This document shows, piece by piece, positions 8,678-16,719 of a stretch of DNA of 64,000 bases. Location of the stretch: positions 62,001 to 126,000 of the forward strand of contig NZ_JACONT010000007.1 in NCBI RefSeq assembly GCF_014358075.1. The letters are read 5' to 3'. The notes beneath the pieces were generated by a model, which searched no databases, was not told the DNA's origin, and saw only the letters and a list, made by a program, of their open reading frames with translations. The translations under genes and the position numbers were made by a program. The stretch is from Sphingomonas albertensis. GTDB taxonomy: Bacteria > Pseudomonadota > Alphaproteobacteria > Sphingomonadales > Sphingomonadaceae. Each line of letters starts with the position of its first letter. Within the stretch, counting starts at the first letter, position 1.

Positions 8678-10249
8678 ATGCTACGGGCGGGATGGATTCT
8701 GGGGATCGGGCTGTGCGCAGCCCCAGCCGCGGCACAAAGCGTACGCGTCGAAGGCGGCACGCTCCAAGGTGTCCGCCTGACGACGTCGCAAGCCCCGGTC
8801 GATACCTATCGCGGCATCCCCTACGCGGCGCCGCCTGTCGGTGCGCTCAGGTGGCAGCCGCCCAAGCGTGCCGCGCGGTGGAGCGGCGTGCGGAAGGCGG
8901 ACGCATTCGGTGCACGCTGCATGCAGCAACCCTTGTTCGCCGACATGAAGTTCCGCTCGCCCGGCATCGCCGAGGATTGCCTGACGCTGAACATGTGGGC
9001 GCCGGCCGGCACGAAGCCCGGCGCGAAGCTTCCCGTGCTGTTCTACATCCATGGCGGCGGCGCGATCGCAGGCGATGGATCCGAACTCCGCTATGACGGT
9101 GCAGCACTGGCGCGGCAGGGCATCGTCGTCGTGACGATCAACTACCGGCTCGGCGCATTCGGCTTCCTCGCGACCAGCGACCTCGTCGCGGAATCGCCGA
9201 CGCACACCGCGGGCAATTACGGCCTGCTCGATCAGGCCGCCGCGCTCGCCTGGGTTCGTCGCAACGCCGCCGCATTCGGAGGCGACCCGGCGCACATCAC
9301 GATCGGTGGGGAAAGTGCCGGATCGATGTCGGTGAGCGTGCTGATGACCTCGCCGCTGACCCGCACGCAGTTCGCCGGCGCGATCGGCGAGAGCGGCGGG
9401 GTGATGCCGCCGAGCTTCCGCCCCAAGTCTCTGGCGCAGGCGACCGCGGATGGCGACGCGTTCGTTCGCGCGGCGGGTGCGAGCTCGATCGCAGACCTCC
9501 GCGCGATGCCGGCCGACGCACTGCTCGCCGCGCAGGGTACGCAGCGCCTCCGCGCGGACTTCATCGTCGACGGCCAGTTCCTCGCCGAGGCGCCGATCGA
9601 CACCTACGCGGCGGGACGAGCGGCGCGCGTGCCGTTGCTGGTCGGTTCGAATTCGCAGGAGGGCAGTTGGACCAGCGTCCTGAACGGCCAGCCGCCGACG
9701 GTCGCCAATTACCACGCCGGTATCGCCCGGCTTTACACCGATGCCGATGCCCTGTTCGCGCTATACCCCGCGCGGACCGATGCGGACGTGCCGGCCGCTG
9801 CGACCGCGCTGGCGAGCGACGCGTTCCTCGGCGCCTCGACCTGGAAGTGGTTCGACCTGCATCGCCGGACCCGGCAGCCGACCTATTACTACTATTTCTC
9901 GCATCCCCGGCCCGCGGCGTTGCCACCGCTGACCAATCCCGATGTCCCGCCGATCGGCGCGGTGCACAGTGCCGAGATCGAATACGCGCTCGGCAATCTC
10001 GATACGAACCCGGCCTATGCCTGGACGGCGGAGGATCGGCGCATAGCCGCCGTGTTCCAGGGTTATTTCGCGGCGTTCATCAAGACCGGCAACCCGAACG
10101 CGACCGGCCTGCCGACCTGGCCGGCCGCAGCGTCGGGCAATGCCGCGATCGTGCGGCAGACCGTCGACGTGCAGACGCGCGCCGAGCCGTTTGTCGATCA
10201 GGCGCGCTACGAGGCTGCGGTTCCCCTGCTCGAGAACCGCCGGCCCTGA
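8678..10249 (+). CDS. Secreted carboxylesterase/lipase family B (alpha/beta hydrolase)
   Basis: A 523-residue type-B carboxylesterase. It starts with a signal peptide (MLRAGWILGIGLCAAPAAAQ), followed by the family pattern DTYRGIPYAAPPVG near residue 45. The oxyanion hole is HGGGAIAGDG (about 125) and the nucleophile serine sits in GGESAGS (about 210). A catalytic histidine is expected in GAVHSAEIEYALGN. Length matches the family. It would cleave carboxylic esters in the periplasm. It follows the amidohydrolase on the same strand and probably shares its transcript, feeding products to the cell that also makes the divergent TonB receptor. Confidence 0.9.
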   Translation: MLRAGWILGIGLCAAPAAAQSVRVEGGTLQGVRLTTSQAPVDTYRGIPYAAPPVGALRWQPPKRAARWSGVRKADAFGARCMQQPLFADMKFRSPGIAEDCLTLNMWAPAGTKPGAKLPVLFYIHGGGAIAGDGSELRYDGAALARQGIVVVTINYRLGAFGFLATSDLVAESPTHTAGNYGLLDQAAALAWVRRNAAAFGGDPAHITIGGESAGSMSVSVLMTSPLTRTQFAGAIGESGGVMPPSFRPKSLAQATADGDAFVRAAGASSIADLRAMPADALLAAQGTQRLRADFIVDGQFLAEAPIDTYAAGRAARVPLLVGSNSQEGSWTSVLNGQPPTVANYHAGIARLYTDADALFALYPARTDADVPAAATALASDAFLGASTWKWFDLHRRTRQPTYYYYFSHPRPAALPPLTNPDVPPIGAVHSAEIEYALGNLDTNPAYAWTAEDRRIAAVFQGYFAAFIKTGNPNATGLPTWPAAASGNAAIVRQTVDVQTRAEPFVDQARYEAAVPLLENRRP

Positions 10250-10276
10250 CCGCGCGGGCTGGCGTCGCGCGGCGCG

Positions 10277-11389
10277 TCAGATCCGGTCGAGGAACACCGC
10301 GCCGGGCACCGTCTGCGTCTGGTCAGTGGCGGTCAGCCGGCCATCGCTCTCGATTTTGAAGATCGCGACCGTGCCGGACCGCTCGTTAGCGACCACCAAC
10401 TGCCGCTCCGCGTCGAGGAGCAGGAACGCGCGCGGCCAGTTGCCGCCGCTCGCGACGTGCTGGAGCGGGCTCGGCACGCCTGCGGAATCGAGCGCGAATA
10501 CGGCGATGCTGTTGTGCCCGCGGTTCGAGACGTAGATCCGCCGTCCGGCGCGGTCGACCGCGATATGCGCGGCCTGCGACGCACCGCGATGCCCGGCCGG
10601 CAGCGTCGAGACGCTGTGCCGCGTGACGAACCGCCCGTCCGCCCCTGCGTCTAGCATGATCAGCGTGTTCGCCATCTCGCAGACGACATAGGCGATCGGT
10701 CGCGTCGGATGGCGCGCGAGATGCCGCGGCCCGGCCCCCGCCGGCGCGCGCCATGCGACCACGGGCTCCGCGAGCGTCCGCGCGCGCGGATCGAAACGAT
10801 AGGCGAAGATCGCGTCCGCGCCGAGATCGACCGAATGCAGCCAGCGCCGATCCGGGCTGAATCCTACCCAATGCGCATGCGGTCCGTCCTGCCGGTCATG
10901 GTTCGGGCCGCTGCCGGTATGGCGGAACAGCGTCGGCTGGCTGGGCACGCCGGTCCGCTTGTCGAGTTGATAAAAGGCGACGCTGCCGCTGGAGTAATTG
11001 GCGATCGCGAGGCACGCGCTGGCCCGGTCGATCGCGACATAGCAGGGGTCGGCGCCAGCGGTCGGCACGATCCCACGCCGTGTCCAGCCCGGCGCGTAGG
11101 CCGCGATCTCGCCAGCCGCATTTTCGCGAACGAGGTAATAGGCACCGCCGGGGCCACCACCGGCGCCGAACGAGGCGTCCGCGATCCCGGGGATCGGCGT
11201 TCCGACCCGCCATCGGTCTTGGCGCGGATCATACGCGACCGGGTACAGGCCCTTGCCACCCTCGCGCGCGTACGTCCCGGCGATCAGCGTGATCGCACCC
11301 GATGAGGCGTGCTTGGCGACTGCCGGGAAGGCGATCGTTGCCGCCATCCCGGCAAGGGCGGACCGTCGTGTCGTCGTCCAGTCGGTCAT
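10277..11389 (-). CDS. Tat-exported lactonase, seven-bladed beta-propeller (6-phosphogluconolactonase-like)
   Basis: A 370-residue protein of the YkgB/Pgl-type lactonase family. The N-terminus TTRRSALAGMAATIAFPAVA is a twin-arginine signal, so it folds before export. Blade-like repeats follow, with signature stretches GAGPRHLARHP and HRGASQAAHIAVD that resemble the propeller lactonase motif. Because the protein is exported and its neighbour is gluconokinase, a sugar-lactone such as gluconolactone is a more likely substrate than the cytosolic 6-phospho form; that is inference. It converges on the carboxylesterase gene with 27 bp between. Confidence 0.87.
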   Translation of the reverse strand: MTDWTTTRRSALAGMAATIAFPAVAKHASSGAITLIAGTYAREGGKGLYPVAYDPRQDRWRVGTPIPGIADASFGAGGGPGGAYYLVRENAAGEIAAYAPGWTRRGIVPTAGADPCYVAIDRASACLAIANYSSGSVAFYQLDKRTGVPSQPTLFRHTGSGPNHDRQDGPHAHWVGFSPDRRWLHSVDLGADAIFAYRFDPRARTLAEPVVAWRAPAGAGPRHLARHPTRPIAYVVCEMANTLIMLDAGADGRFVTRHSVSTLPAGHRGASQAAHIAVDRAGRRIYVSNRGHNSIAVFALDSAGVPSPLQHVASGGNWPRAFLLLDAERQLVVANERSGTVAIFKIESDGRLTATDQTQTVPGAVFLDRI

Positions 11390-11721
11390 CGTCGGTCCTC
11401 GGCTAAAAGCGGCATCGATGGCGGTTCATGCGTCATGCCCAGCGCGGAGGCAACGCAGCGTGCGCCGAAGCGCGGCCATTGCTGACGAACACGCGCTCCG
11501 CGGGCCCTGGCGGTGACAAGGACCACGATACCGCGCGTATTCGCTCGCTGGGCGAGGATCATGAAACGGACTCCTGCATCGGTCGTTTCGAATAGTGCAT
11601 CCGTCCACCGCGGACGATCACGACCAAGGTCGTAATAGGCTACGCACTGCGTTTCCCGGATAGAGGGACCCGCGGCGCGCGTCTGATGATACGACCGAAC
11701 CCGTCCTGCCATGGAGAGCCC
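11390..11721. other. Intergenic region between lactonase and gluconokinase
   Basis: About 330 bp without a supportable gene. Open frames cross it on both strands but show no family resemblance or start signal. It should contain divergent promoters for the lactonase (minus) and the gluconokinase operon (plus). Confidence 0.4.
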
Positions 11722-12312
11722 GTGTCTTCCCTCGACGAAACAGTACGAATGCCATCCGCCGCAGCCTGTTATGCGATCGTCGTCATGGGGGTTAGCGGCA
11801 GTGGAAAATCGACGATCGGGGCCGCGTTGGCGGCACGTCTCGGATGCCAATTCCTCGAGGGAGACGCCTTCCATACGCCGCACAGCGTTGCGAAGATGCG
11901 GGCGGGGCAGCCACTCGACGACCAGGACCGCTGGCCCTGGCTCGACCGCGTCGCCGCCAGCTTGCGCGATACGGCCGATAGCGACGGCGTTGCGGTCGGG
12001 GCCTGCTCCGCGCTGAAGCGTATCTATCGCGATCGGCTGTCCAGGATGGCGGGTATCCCGCTGCTGTTCGTGTTCCTCGACACCACCGACCAGGACGAAC
12101 TGTCGCGGCGACTGGCGCATCGTTCGGGGCACTATATGCCCACCAGCCTCATCGCGAGCCAGCTCGACACCCTGGAAAAGCCGCAGCCCGATGAGCGTGC
12201 CCTTACCCTCGCCGCCGGTCTGTCGCCCGATCGGGCCTGCGACGTCGCGCTGGACTGGATTCTGCGCGAGAGACCTGTCCACGACGAAGAGCGCCTCGGG
12301 AGGGCTGTCTAA
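11722..12312 (+). CDS. gntK: Gluconokinase
   Basis: A cytosolic kinase that phosphorylates D-gluconate to 6-phosphogluconate for the Entner-Doudoroff or pentose phosphate route (family EC 2.7.1.12). The Walker A loop is GVSGSGKST, followed by FLEGDAFHTPHSVAKMRAG and DRWPWLDR, the substrate-binding signatures of bacterial GntK, and VGACSALKRIYRD. I chose the GTG at 11722 because GGAG lies seven bases before it, giving 196 aa; ATGs at 11686 and 11749 are alternatives, the latter closest to usual family length. Its stop overlaps the ATG of the next gene (TAATG). Confidence 0.9.
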   Translation: MSSLDETVRMPSAAACYAIVVMGVSGSGKSTIGAALAARLGCQFLEGDAFHTPHSVAKMRAGQPLDDQDRWPWLDRVAASLRDTADSDGVAVGACSALKRIYRDRLSRMAGIPLLFVFLDTTDQDELSRRLAHRSGHYMPTSLIASQLDTLEKPQPDERALTLAAGLSPDRACDVALDWILRERPVHDEERLGRAV

Positions 12313-13406
12313 TGGAACTCGGAAGACGTGATCTGCTCGTTGCGGCGGCGACGCTGGCGGCGACGTCGAGCGCAGCCTGCGCTGCGCCTCCGCGCAAGCT
12401 CGGCTATGCGATCGTCGGGCTCGGGTATTACGGGCTCGAGACGATTCTGCCGCAGTTCGTCAATTGTGAGCATTCGCGGGTGACCGCGCTGGTCAGCGGC
12501 GACCGGACCAAGGCGCTTGGGGCCGCAGCGAAATACGACGTGCCCGAGCGGTCGATCTATACCTATGCCGACTTCGATCGCATCCGCGACAATCCCGACG
12601 TCGATATCGTCTATGTCTGCCTGCCCAATTCGATGCACGCCGATTACACCATCCGCGCGGCCAAGGCCGGCAAGCACGTGATGTGCGAGAAGCCGATGGC
12701 GATCTCGGTCGCCGAGTGCGAGGCGATGATCCGCGCGTGCAAGGCCGCGAGCAAGAAGCTGATGATCGGCTATCGCTGCCATTTCGAACCGTTCAATCTG
12801 GAGGCGATGCGGCTCGCGAAGTCCGGCGCGGCGGGCAAGATCCGGTATGTCCGTTCGGAGCACGGCTTCGTCCAGCGCGACCCGGACAAGTGGCGCCTGA
12901 AGCGCGCGATGGCAGGCGGCGGGTCGCTGATGGACATGGGCATCTACAGCCTCCAAGCCGCGCGCTACATGACCGGCGAGGAGCCGATCGCGGTCACCGC
13001 ACGCGAATCGACCGATCGCCGCGATCCGCGATTTCGCGAGGTCGAGGACATGATCGAATGGACGCTGGAATTTCCGTCTGGCGCGATCGCAGGGTGCCAG
13101 TCGATGTACAGCGCCAACCAGAACCACATCCTGCTGATGGGAGACAAGGGTCGCGTCGAGTTGGAACCCGCGACGCGCTATGACGGTAATAAGATGTGGA
13201 CCGGACGCGACGGTCGCGAGACTACGATCACCAGCCCCCCGCCCGGCCCCGGCAAGACGCAGTTCGCGGGGCAGCTCGATCATCTGGCGGAATGCATTCT
13301 CGACGGACGCGAGCCTATCGTTTCCGGTGAGGAAGGCCTGCGCGACATGCGGATCGTCGAGGCGATCTATCGCTCCGTCCGCGAAGGCCGGACGGTGAAG
13401 CTGTGA
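12312..13406 (+). CDS. Gfo/Idh/MocA family oxidoreductase with Tat-type leader
   Basis: A 364-residue NAD(P)-dependent oxidoreductase of the glucose-fructose oxidoreductase family. It begins MELGRRDLLVAAATLAATSSA, a twin-arginine-like leader as in Zymomonas GFOR, then a Rossmann motif (AIVGLGYYG), the conserved CEKPMA at about residue 123, and the C-terminal fold with GGGSLMDMGIY near 205. These enzymes oxidise or reduce sugars, inositols or their acids. It overlaps gluconokinase by one base and the cupin gene by one base, so the three are translationally coupled. The substrate is probably a sugar that yields a lactone or gluconate. Confidence 0.9.
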   Translation: MELGRRDLLVAAATLAATSSAACAAPPRKLGYAIVGLGYYGLETILPQFVNCEHSRVTALVSGDRTKALGAAAKYDVPERSIYTYADFDRIRDNPDVDIVYVCLPNSMHADYTIRAAKAGKHVMCEKPMAISVAECEAMIRACKAASKKLMIGYRCHFEPFNLEAMRLAKSGAAGKIRYVRSEHGFVQRDPDKWRLKRAMAGGGSLMDMGIYSLQAARYMTGEEPIAVTARESTDRRDPRFREVEDMIEWTLEFPSGAIAGCQSMYSANQNHILLMGDKGRVELEPATRYDGNKMWTGRDGRETTITSPPPGPGKTQFAGQLDHLAECILDGREPIVSGEEGLRDMRIVEAIYRSVREGRTVKL

Positions 13407-13897
13407 TGCGGTCGTTGCTCGTCGCTGCGGTGGCGTTCGTTTCAGCCTCTGCCCTGCCCGCGCAGACCGCGACCGATCCGACGAGCTTTGCCGCATCGGC
13501 GGATGTTCGCGCACGGGTCGTTAAGCTCGAAAAGACGATGAAGCCGGGCCAGGGGTTCGCCATGGCTTCGCTGGTGGAGGCGGATGGGACAAGCGCCGCG
13601 CTCGAATATTGGAAGGCGCCGGGCAAGCCTGCGGTACACCCCGACGAGGCTGAATATGCGACGGTGATGGCGGGATCGGGGACGCTGGTCTCGGGCGGCA
13701 CGCTGGTCGCGCCGAAGCTGCGCTTTGCGGGGCTCGTCGAAGGTGACCGGATCGAGGGCGGGACGACGCGGAAGCTCGCGGTCGGGGACGTGTTCCTGAT
13801 CCCCGCGGGGGTGCCGCACTGGTTCGGCATTGACGGCAAGCTGGTCATGCTCGGGACGAAGATCAGGATGTCGGGTCAGCGGAAGCCCAGCCAGTAG
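13406..13897 (+). CDS. Periplasmic cupin-domain protein
   Basis: A 163-residue single-domain cupin. The ATG at 13406 overlaps the previous stop (TGATG), and the N-terminus MRSLLVAAVAFVSASALPAQ is a signal peptide. The two cupin motifs are seen as HPDEAEYATVMAGSG (about 74-88) and VFLIPAGVPHWF (about 131-142), giving candidate metal ligands His, Glu and His. Its role next to an exported sugar oxidoreductase and gluconokinase may be isomerase- or dioxygenase-like, but this is a guess. Its 3' end overlaps the convergent DUF979 gene by 22 bp. Confidence 0.82.
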   Translation: MRSLLVAAVAFVSASALPAQTATDPTSFAASADVRARVVKLEKTMKPGQGFAMASLVEADGTSAALEYWKAPGKPAVHPDEAEYATVMAGSGTLVSGGTLVAPKLRFAGLVEGDRIEGGTTRKLAVGDVFLIPAGVPHWFGIDGKLVMLGTKIRMSGQRKPSQ

Positions 13898-14817
13898 AGC
13901 AGGCCGATATTGACCGCGAGCAGCGGCAGCGCGGTCGGTATCTGCGCGCGGATGACGGCGTTCTTGTCCTTCAACTCGAGCAGCGCGGCGGGGACGAGAT
14001 TGAAGTTCGCCGCCATCGGCGTCATCAGCGTGCCGCAGAAGCCGCTGAGCATACCGATCGCGGCGACTACCGCCGGGTCGCCGCCGTAGTGGCGCACCAG
14101 CAGGGGGATGCCGATCGCCGCAGCCATGACGGGGAACGCCGCGAAGGCGTTGCCCATGACCATCGTGAACAGCGCCATGCCTAGCGTGTAGGCGAGGACT
14201 GCGCCGATCAGGCTGCCTTCGGGGATCGCGTGGCCGGCGAGCCCGCCGACGACGTCGCCGACGCCGGCCAACGCGAAGACCGCGCCGAGGCTCGCCAGCA
14301 TCTGCGGGAGGACGGCGGCCCAGCCGATCGCGTCCATCAGCCTGACGCCTTCCGCGAGCGGTGTCGCGATCCGGGGGCGGAACCAGAGCTGCATGGCGAC
14401 CAGCGCGATCAGGACGCCGCAGGTGAGTGCGACGAGCGTCGCCTGCTTCGGGTCGACGAGGCTAGGGACTGCGCGGAACAGGACGGTCCCGCCGAGTGCT
14501 GCGGCGGGGATGATCAGCGCGGGCAGGAATATACGGTTGCCGAGCCGTGCAGCTTCGGCGCGCCGTTCGCCGAGTGTGGTGGTGGCACGCCCGCCCCGCC
14601 CCATCGCACCCGATCCGGCAATCGCGACGAGGGCGAGGACGAGGACGCCGTTGCCGATGTCGCCCAGCTTTCCCCCTAGCAGGAAGCTGATCGCCAAAAC
14701 CGCGTAGAAGGCTCCGTTGCCGAAACGCTTCGGGTTGGTGCGGTCGGTCGCGCTCAGGATCGCGAACGCCGCGAACATCAGGCCGGCGACGCCGTAGATG
14801 AAGCCGGTGCCGATCAC
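13876..14817 (-). CDS. DUF979 family integral membrane protein
   Basis: A 313-residue, strongly hydrophobic protein with eight or more membrane helices, matching DUF979 in length and in segments such as FRPRIATPLAEG and MLSGFCGTLMTPMAANFN near the C-terminus. It starts at GTG 14817 and overlaps the stop of the DUF969 gene (GTGA), so the two subunits are translationally coupled. DUF969 and DUF979 proteins occur as a pair and are thought to form a transporter; the substrate is not established. The frame stays open upstream across the DUF969 gene, but that part is out of frame with the real partner and was excluded. Confidence 0.85.
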   Translation of the reverse strand: MIGTGFIYGVAGLMFAAFAILSATDRTNPKRFGNGAFYAVLAISFLLGGKLGDIGNGVLVLALVAIAGSGAMGRGGRATTTLGERRAEAARLGNRIFLPALIIPAAALGGTVLFRAVPSLVDPKQATLVALTCGVLIALVAMQLWFRPRIATPLAEGVRLMDAIGWAAVLPQMLASLGAVFALAGVGDVVGGLAGHAIPEGSLIGAVLAYTLGMALFTMVMGNAFAAFPVMAAAIGIPLLVRHYGGDPAVVAAIGMLSGFCGTLMTPMAANFNLVPAALLELKDKNAVIRAQIPTALPLLAVNIGLLYWLGFR

Positions 14818-15479
14818 TTGGCGGATCTCCGGGCGCGCCCCAGACGGCGATCGAGCAGCCAGAGGCGGAAGCCGTGGATCAGGAACGCGGCAATCGCGGT
14901 CGGGATCGCCCACATCGAGAGGTGGAGCGGCTGGATGACGATGCCGTAGCCCTCCAGCACGCCCTTCATCAGCAGGATCGAGCCGATCGCGATGAAGATG
15001 TCCTCGCCGAAGAACAGTCCGATGTTGTCGGTCGCCGCCGCCATTGCGGGGATGCGGTCGCCGCCGGGCGCGACGCCTTGCGCCTCGGCGGCGGCTTCGG
15101 CCATCGGGGCGACCAAAGGACGGACGCTCTGGGCCGGGCCGGCGATCGAGGTGAGGCCGAGTGCTGCGGTGAGTTGGCGGAACAGCAGATAGCCGATTAG
15201 CAGGCGCCCCACGGTCGCGCCCCTCAGCTTGGCGATAGCGAGGCGCGCACGTTCCTGAAGGCCGTGGCGTTCGAGCAGGCCGATCACCGGCAGGACGATG
15301 TAGATCACGGTAACGTAGCGGTTCTCGTTGAACGCCTTGCCGAACGCGGCGAGGATCGCGAGCGGTGCGATGCCGGCGGCCAGGCCAGTGACGAGCGCGG
15401 AGACGGCGACGACGAGCAGCGGATTGAACCGGAGCAGGAAGCCGGCGACGATCACCGCGATGCCGCACAGGACCAGCAT
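14814..15479 (-). CDS. DUF969 family integral membrane protein
   Basis: A 221-residue membrane protein with about five to six helices. The segment TDNIGLFFGEDIFIAIGS near residue 150 and PLHLSMWAIPTA near 185 are typical of DUF969. It is the first gene of a two-gene unit with DUF979 and is preceded by the metallo-beta-lactamase gene only 6 bp away, so all three may be co-transcribed. By analogy with paired membrane families it may form a permease for an organic acid or peptide derivative, which I cannot resolve from sequence. Confidence 0.85.
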   Translation of the reverse strand: MLVLCGIAVIVAGFLLRFNPLLVVAVSALVTGLAAGIAPLAILAAFGKAFNENRYVTVIYIVLPVIGLLERHGLQERARLAIAKLRGATVGRLLIGYLLFRQLTAALGLTSIAGPAQSVRPLVAPMAEAAAEAQGVAPGGDRIPAMAAATDNIGLFFGEDIFIAIGSILLMKGVLEGYGIVIQPLHLSMWAIPTAIAAFLIHGFRLWLLDRRLGRARRSAK

Positions 15480-15485
15480 CGCCGC

Positions 15486-16415
15486 TCAGCGTGCCTGCTT
15501 GGCGAGATCAGCGTCGAACGCGACCTTGGCCTTCGCGACAATCTTCGGGAGCAATGTGGGGTCGACGAACGCAGTGGTGTCACCGGCCTGGCGGCGCTTG
15601 CCGCGGGCGATTACATCGGCCAGTTCGGGATGCGACGGGAGGACGATGTCGGCGTGCAACGTGCCGAGCATCGCGATGCTGCGGCGGTAGTCGGCGACGA
15701 TGCAGGGATAGGCGCGGTTGCCGAGCAGGCGGTTGCCCGCGACGCTGACGCTGCACGGGAACACGACGTCGAGCGGGCGCGGCTTGGCGGGGATGCGCAT
15801 CGTCCAGGTCGTGCAGCCCGGCGTGTGCCCCGGTGTCGCGCGCGCGGTCAGCGTAGTGGTGCCGAGGGTCACCGTTTCGCCATCGCGTATGCCGCGATCG
15901 ACGTGCACTTTCGGGAAGCGGATGACGCCATAGTTGGTCTCGCCGGGCGGCGTACCGGTTTCGAGCGCGCGGACGTCGCGGATGCCGGCGACAACCCGCG
16001 CGCCGGTTGCACGCTTGAGCGCGGCTACACCCGCGGCGTGATCGAAATGGGCGTGGGTGACGAGGATCAGCTTCACGTCACGGGGGCGGACTCCGGCCTT
16101 GGCGATGTTGCGTTCGATCATCCCCGCATTCTGCGCGAGCGTGCCGTCGATCAGGATCGCGCCGGCGCTGGTCTTGATGAGGTAGGCGGCGATACCTTCG
16201 CTGCCGACATAGCTGATCGGGCCGGCGATCGGGAATGGCGCCTGTGGGCGCGTCCATGCGGGCGGGTCGGCCGCGCCCAGGAGGAGCGGTGCGCTGGCGG
16301 CGATCGCCAGTGCGCCGATCACCGACCGTGCGCGAGAGCTTAGCGATCCTCCCCCGCCAGGGGGAGGTGGCAGGCGTAGCCTGACGGAGGGGGCGGTAAG
16401 CGGTAACGTCTGCAT
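15486..16415 (-). CDS. Subclass B3-like metallo-beta-lactamase
   Basis: A 309-residue exported MBL-fold hydrolase. Zinc ligands are clear: HAHFDH at the HxHxDH position, the subclass B3 hallmark TPGHTPGCTTWTM, and LPSHPE supplying the last histidine. Family members hydrolyse beta-lactams with two zinc ions in the periplasm, though some do so weakly. I chose the ATG at 16415: GGAGG lies five bases before it. The resulting leader runs through a PPPPGGGG stretch encoded by a dispersed palindrome, then RARS and the hydrophobic core VIGALAIAASAPLLLG. A GTG at 16322 is a fallback start lacking positive charge. Activity is unproven. Confidence 0.85.
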   Translation of the reverse strand: MQTLPLTAPSVRLRLPPPPGGGGSLSSRARSVIGALAIAASAPLLLGAADPPAWTRPQAPFPIAGPISYVGSEGIAAYLIKTSAGAILIDGTLAQNAGMIERNIAKAGVRPRDVKLILVTHAHFDHAAGVAALKRATGARVVAGIRDVRALETGTPPGETNYGVIRFPKVHVDRGIRDGETVTLGTTTLTARATPGHTPGCTTWTMRIPAKPRPLDVVFPCSVSVAGNRLLGNRAYPCIVADYRRSIAMLGTLHADIVLPSHPELADVIARGKRRQAGDTTAFVDPTLLPKIVAKAKVAFDADLAKQAR

Positions 16416-16471
16416 CATTTCCTCCCCCTCCGACGCCTTTGGCGCCACCTCCCCCTTGCGGGGGAGGATCG
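16344..16471. repeat. GC-rich dispersed palindromic repeat, copy 2, overlapping the lactamase 5' end
   Basis: It begins CGATCCTCCCCCGC and ends GCGGGGGAGGATCG, perfect inverted ends matching the copy at 195-320, including CCCCCGCCAGGGGGAGG and a GACGGAGGGGG segment. Unlike copy 1 it reaches into a coding region: the Shine-Dalgarno, start codon and codons for the leader n-region of the metallo-beta-lactamase all lie inside it. Confidence 0.78.
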
Positions 16472-16489
16472 CAGACTTCCTCTTCTAGC

Positions 16490-16507
16490 TTATTCCCACT
16501 CGATTGT
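16490..16507 (-). other. guaA 3'-end remnant, candidate attachment site of the island
   Basis: On the minus strand these 18 bases read ACA ATC GAG TGG GAA TAA, i.e. TIEWE-stop, the conserved C-terminus of GMP synthase (GuaA). The codons before it (TCC CGA) do not continue as GuaA, which normally has Pro-Gly or Pro-Ala there. An isolated guaA tail is what integration at the guaA 3' end leaves at the far side of an island. Chromosome lies to the left and the accessory DNA to the right. Confidence 0.62.
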
Positions 16508-16719
16508 TCGGGATCCTGTAAACATTTGAAATCACGCTCGAAAATACTTTTTCACCTATGACTACCGACCGCAGGGCCGTCGAATAACTACGCTTTTGAT
16601 TTCATCCGAGAATTTCGGTATTTTCTGAATAAGAACCTTTCGAAGACAATCGGCAGCGTAGTCCGTTCCTGACGGCCGCAACACGCCTGCCGATCTTAGC
16701 ACGTCTAGCTAGAAAGCGG
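16508..16719. other. AT-richer island-end region, no gene
   Basis: About 210 bp that are visibly richer in A and T than the flanks (runs such as GAAAATACTTTTTC and TCGGTATTTTCTGAAT). No convincing open frame. It lies directly inside the candidate attachment core, where integrase arm-type sites are normally found. Confidence 0.4.

Noticed and set aside
13876-15468. A 530-codon frame covering DUF979 and DUF969
   Set aside because: The first half lies in the wrong frame over DUF969. DUF979 starts at GTG 14817 with a GTGA overlap.
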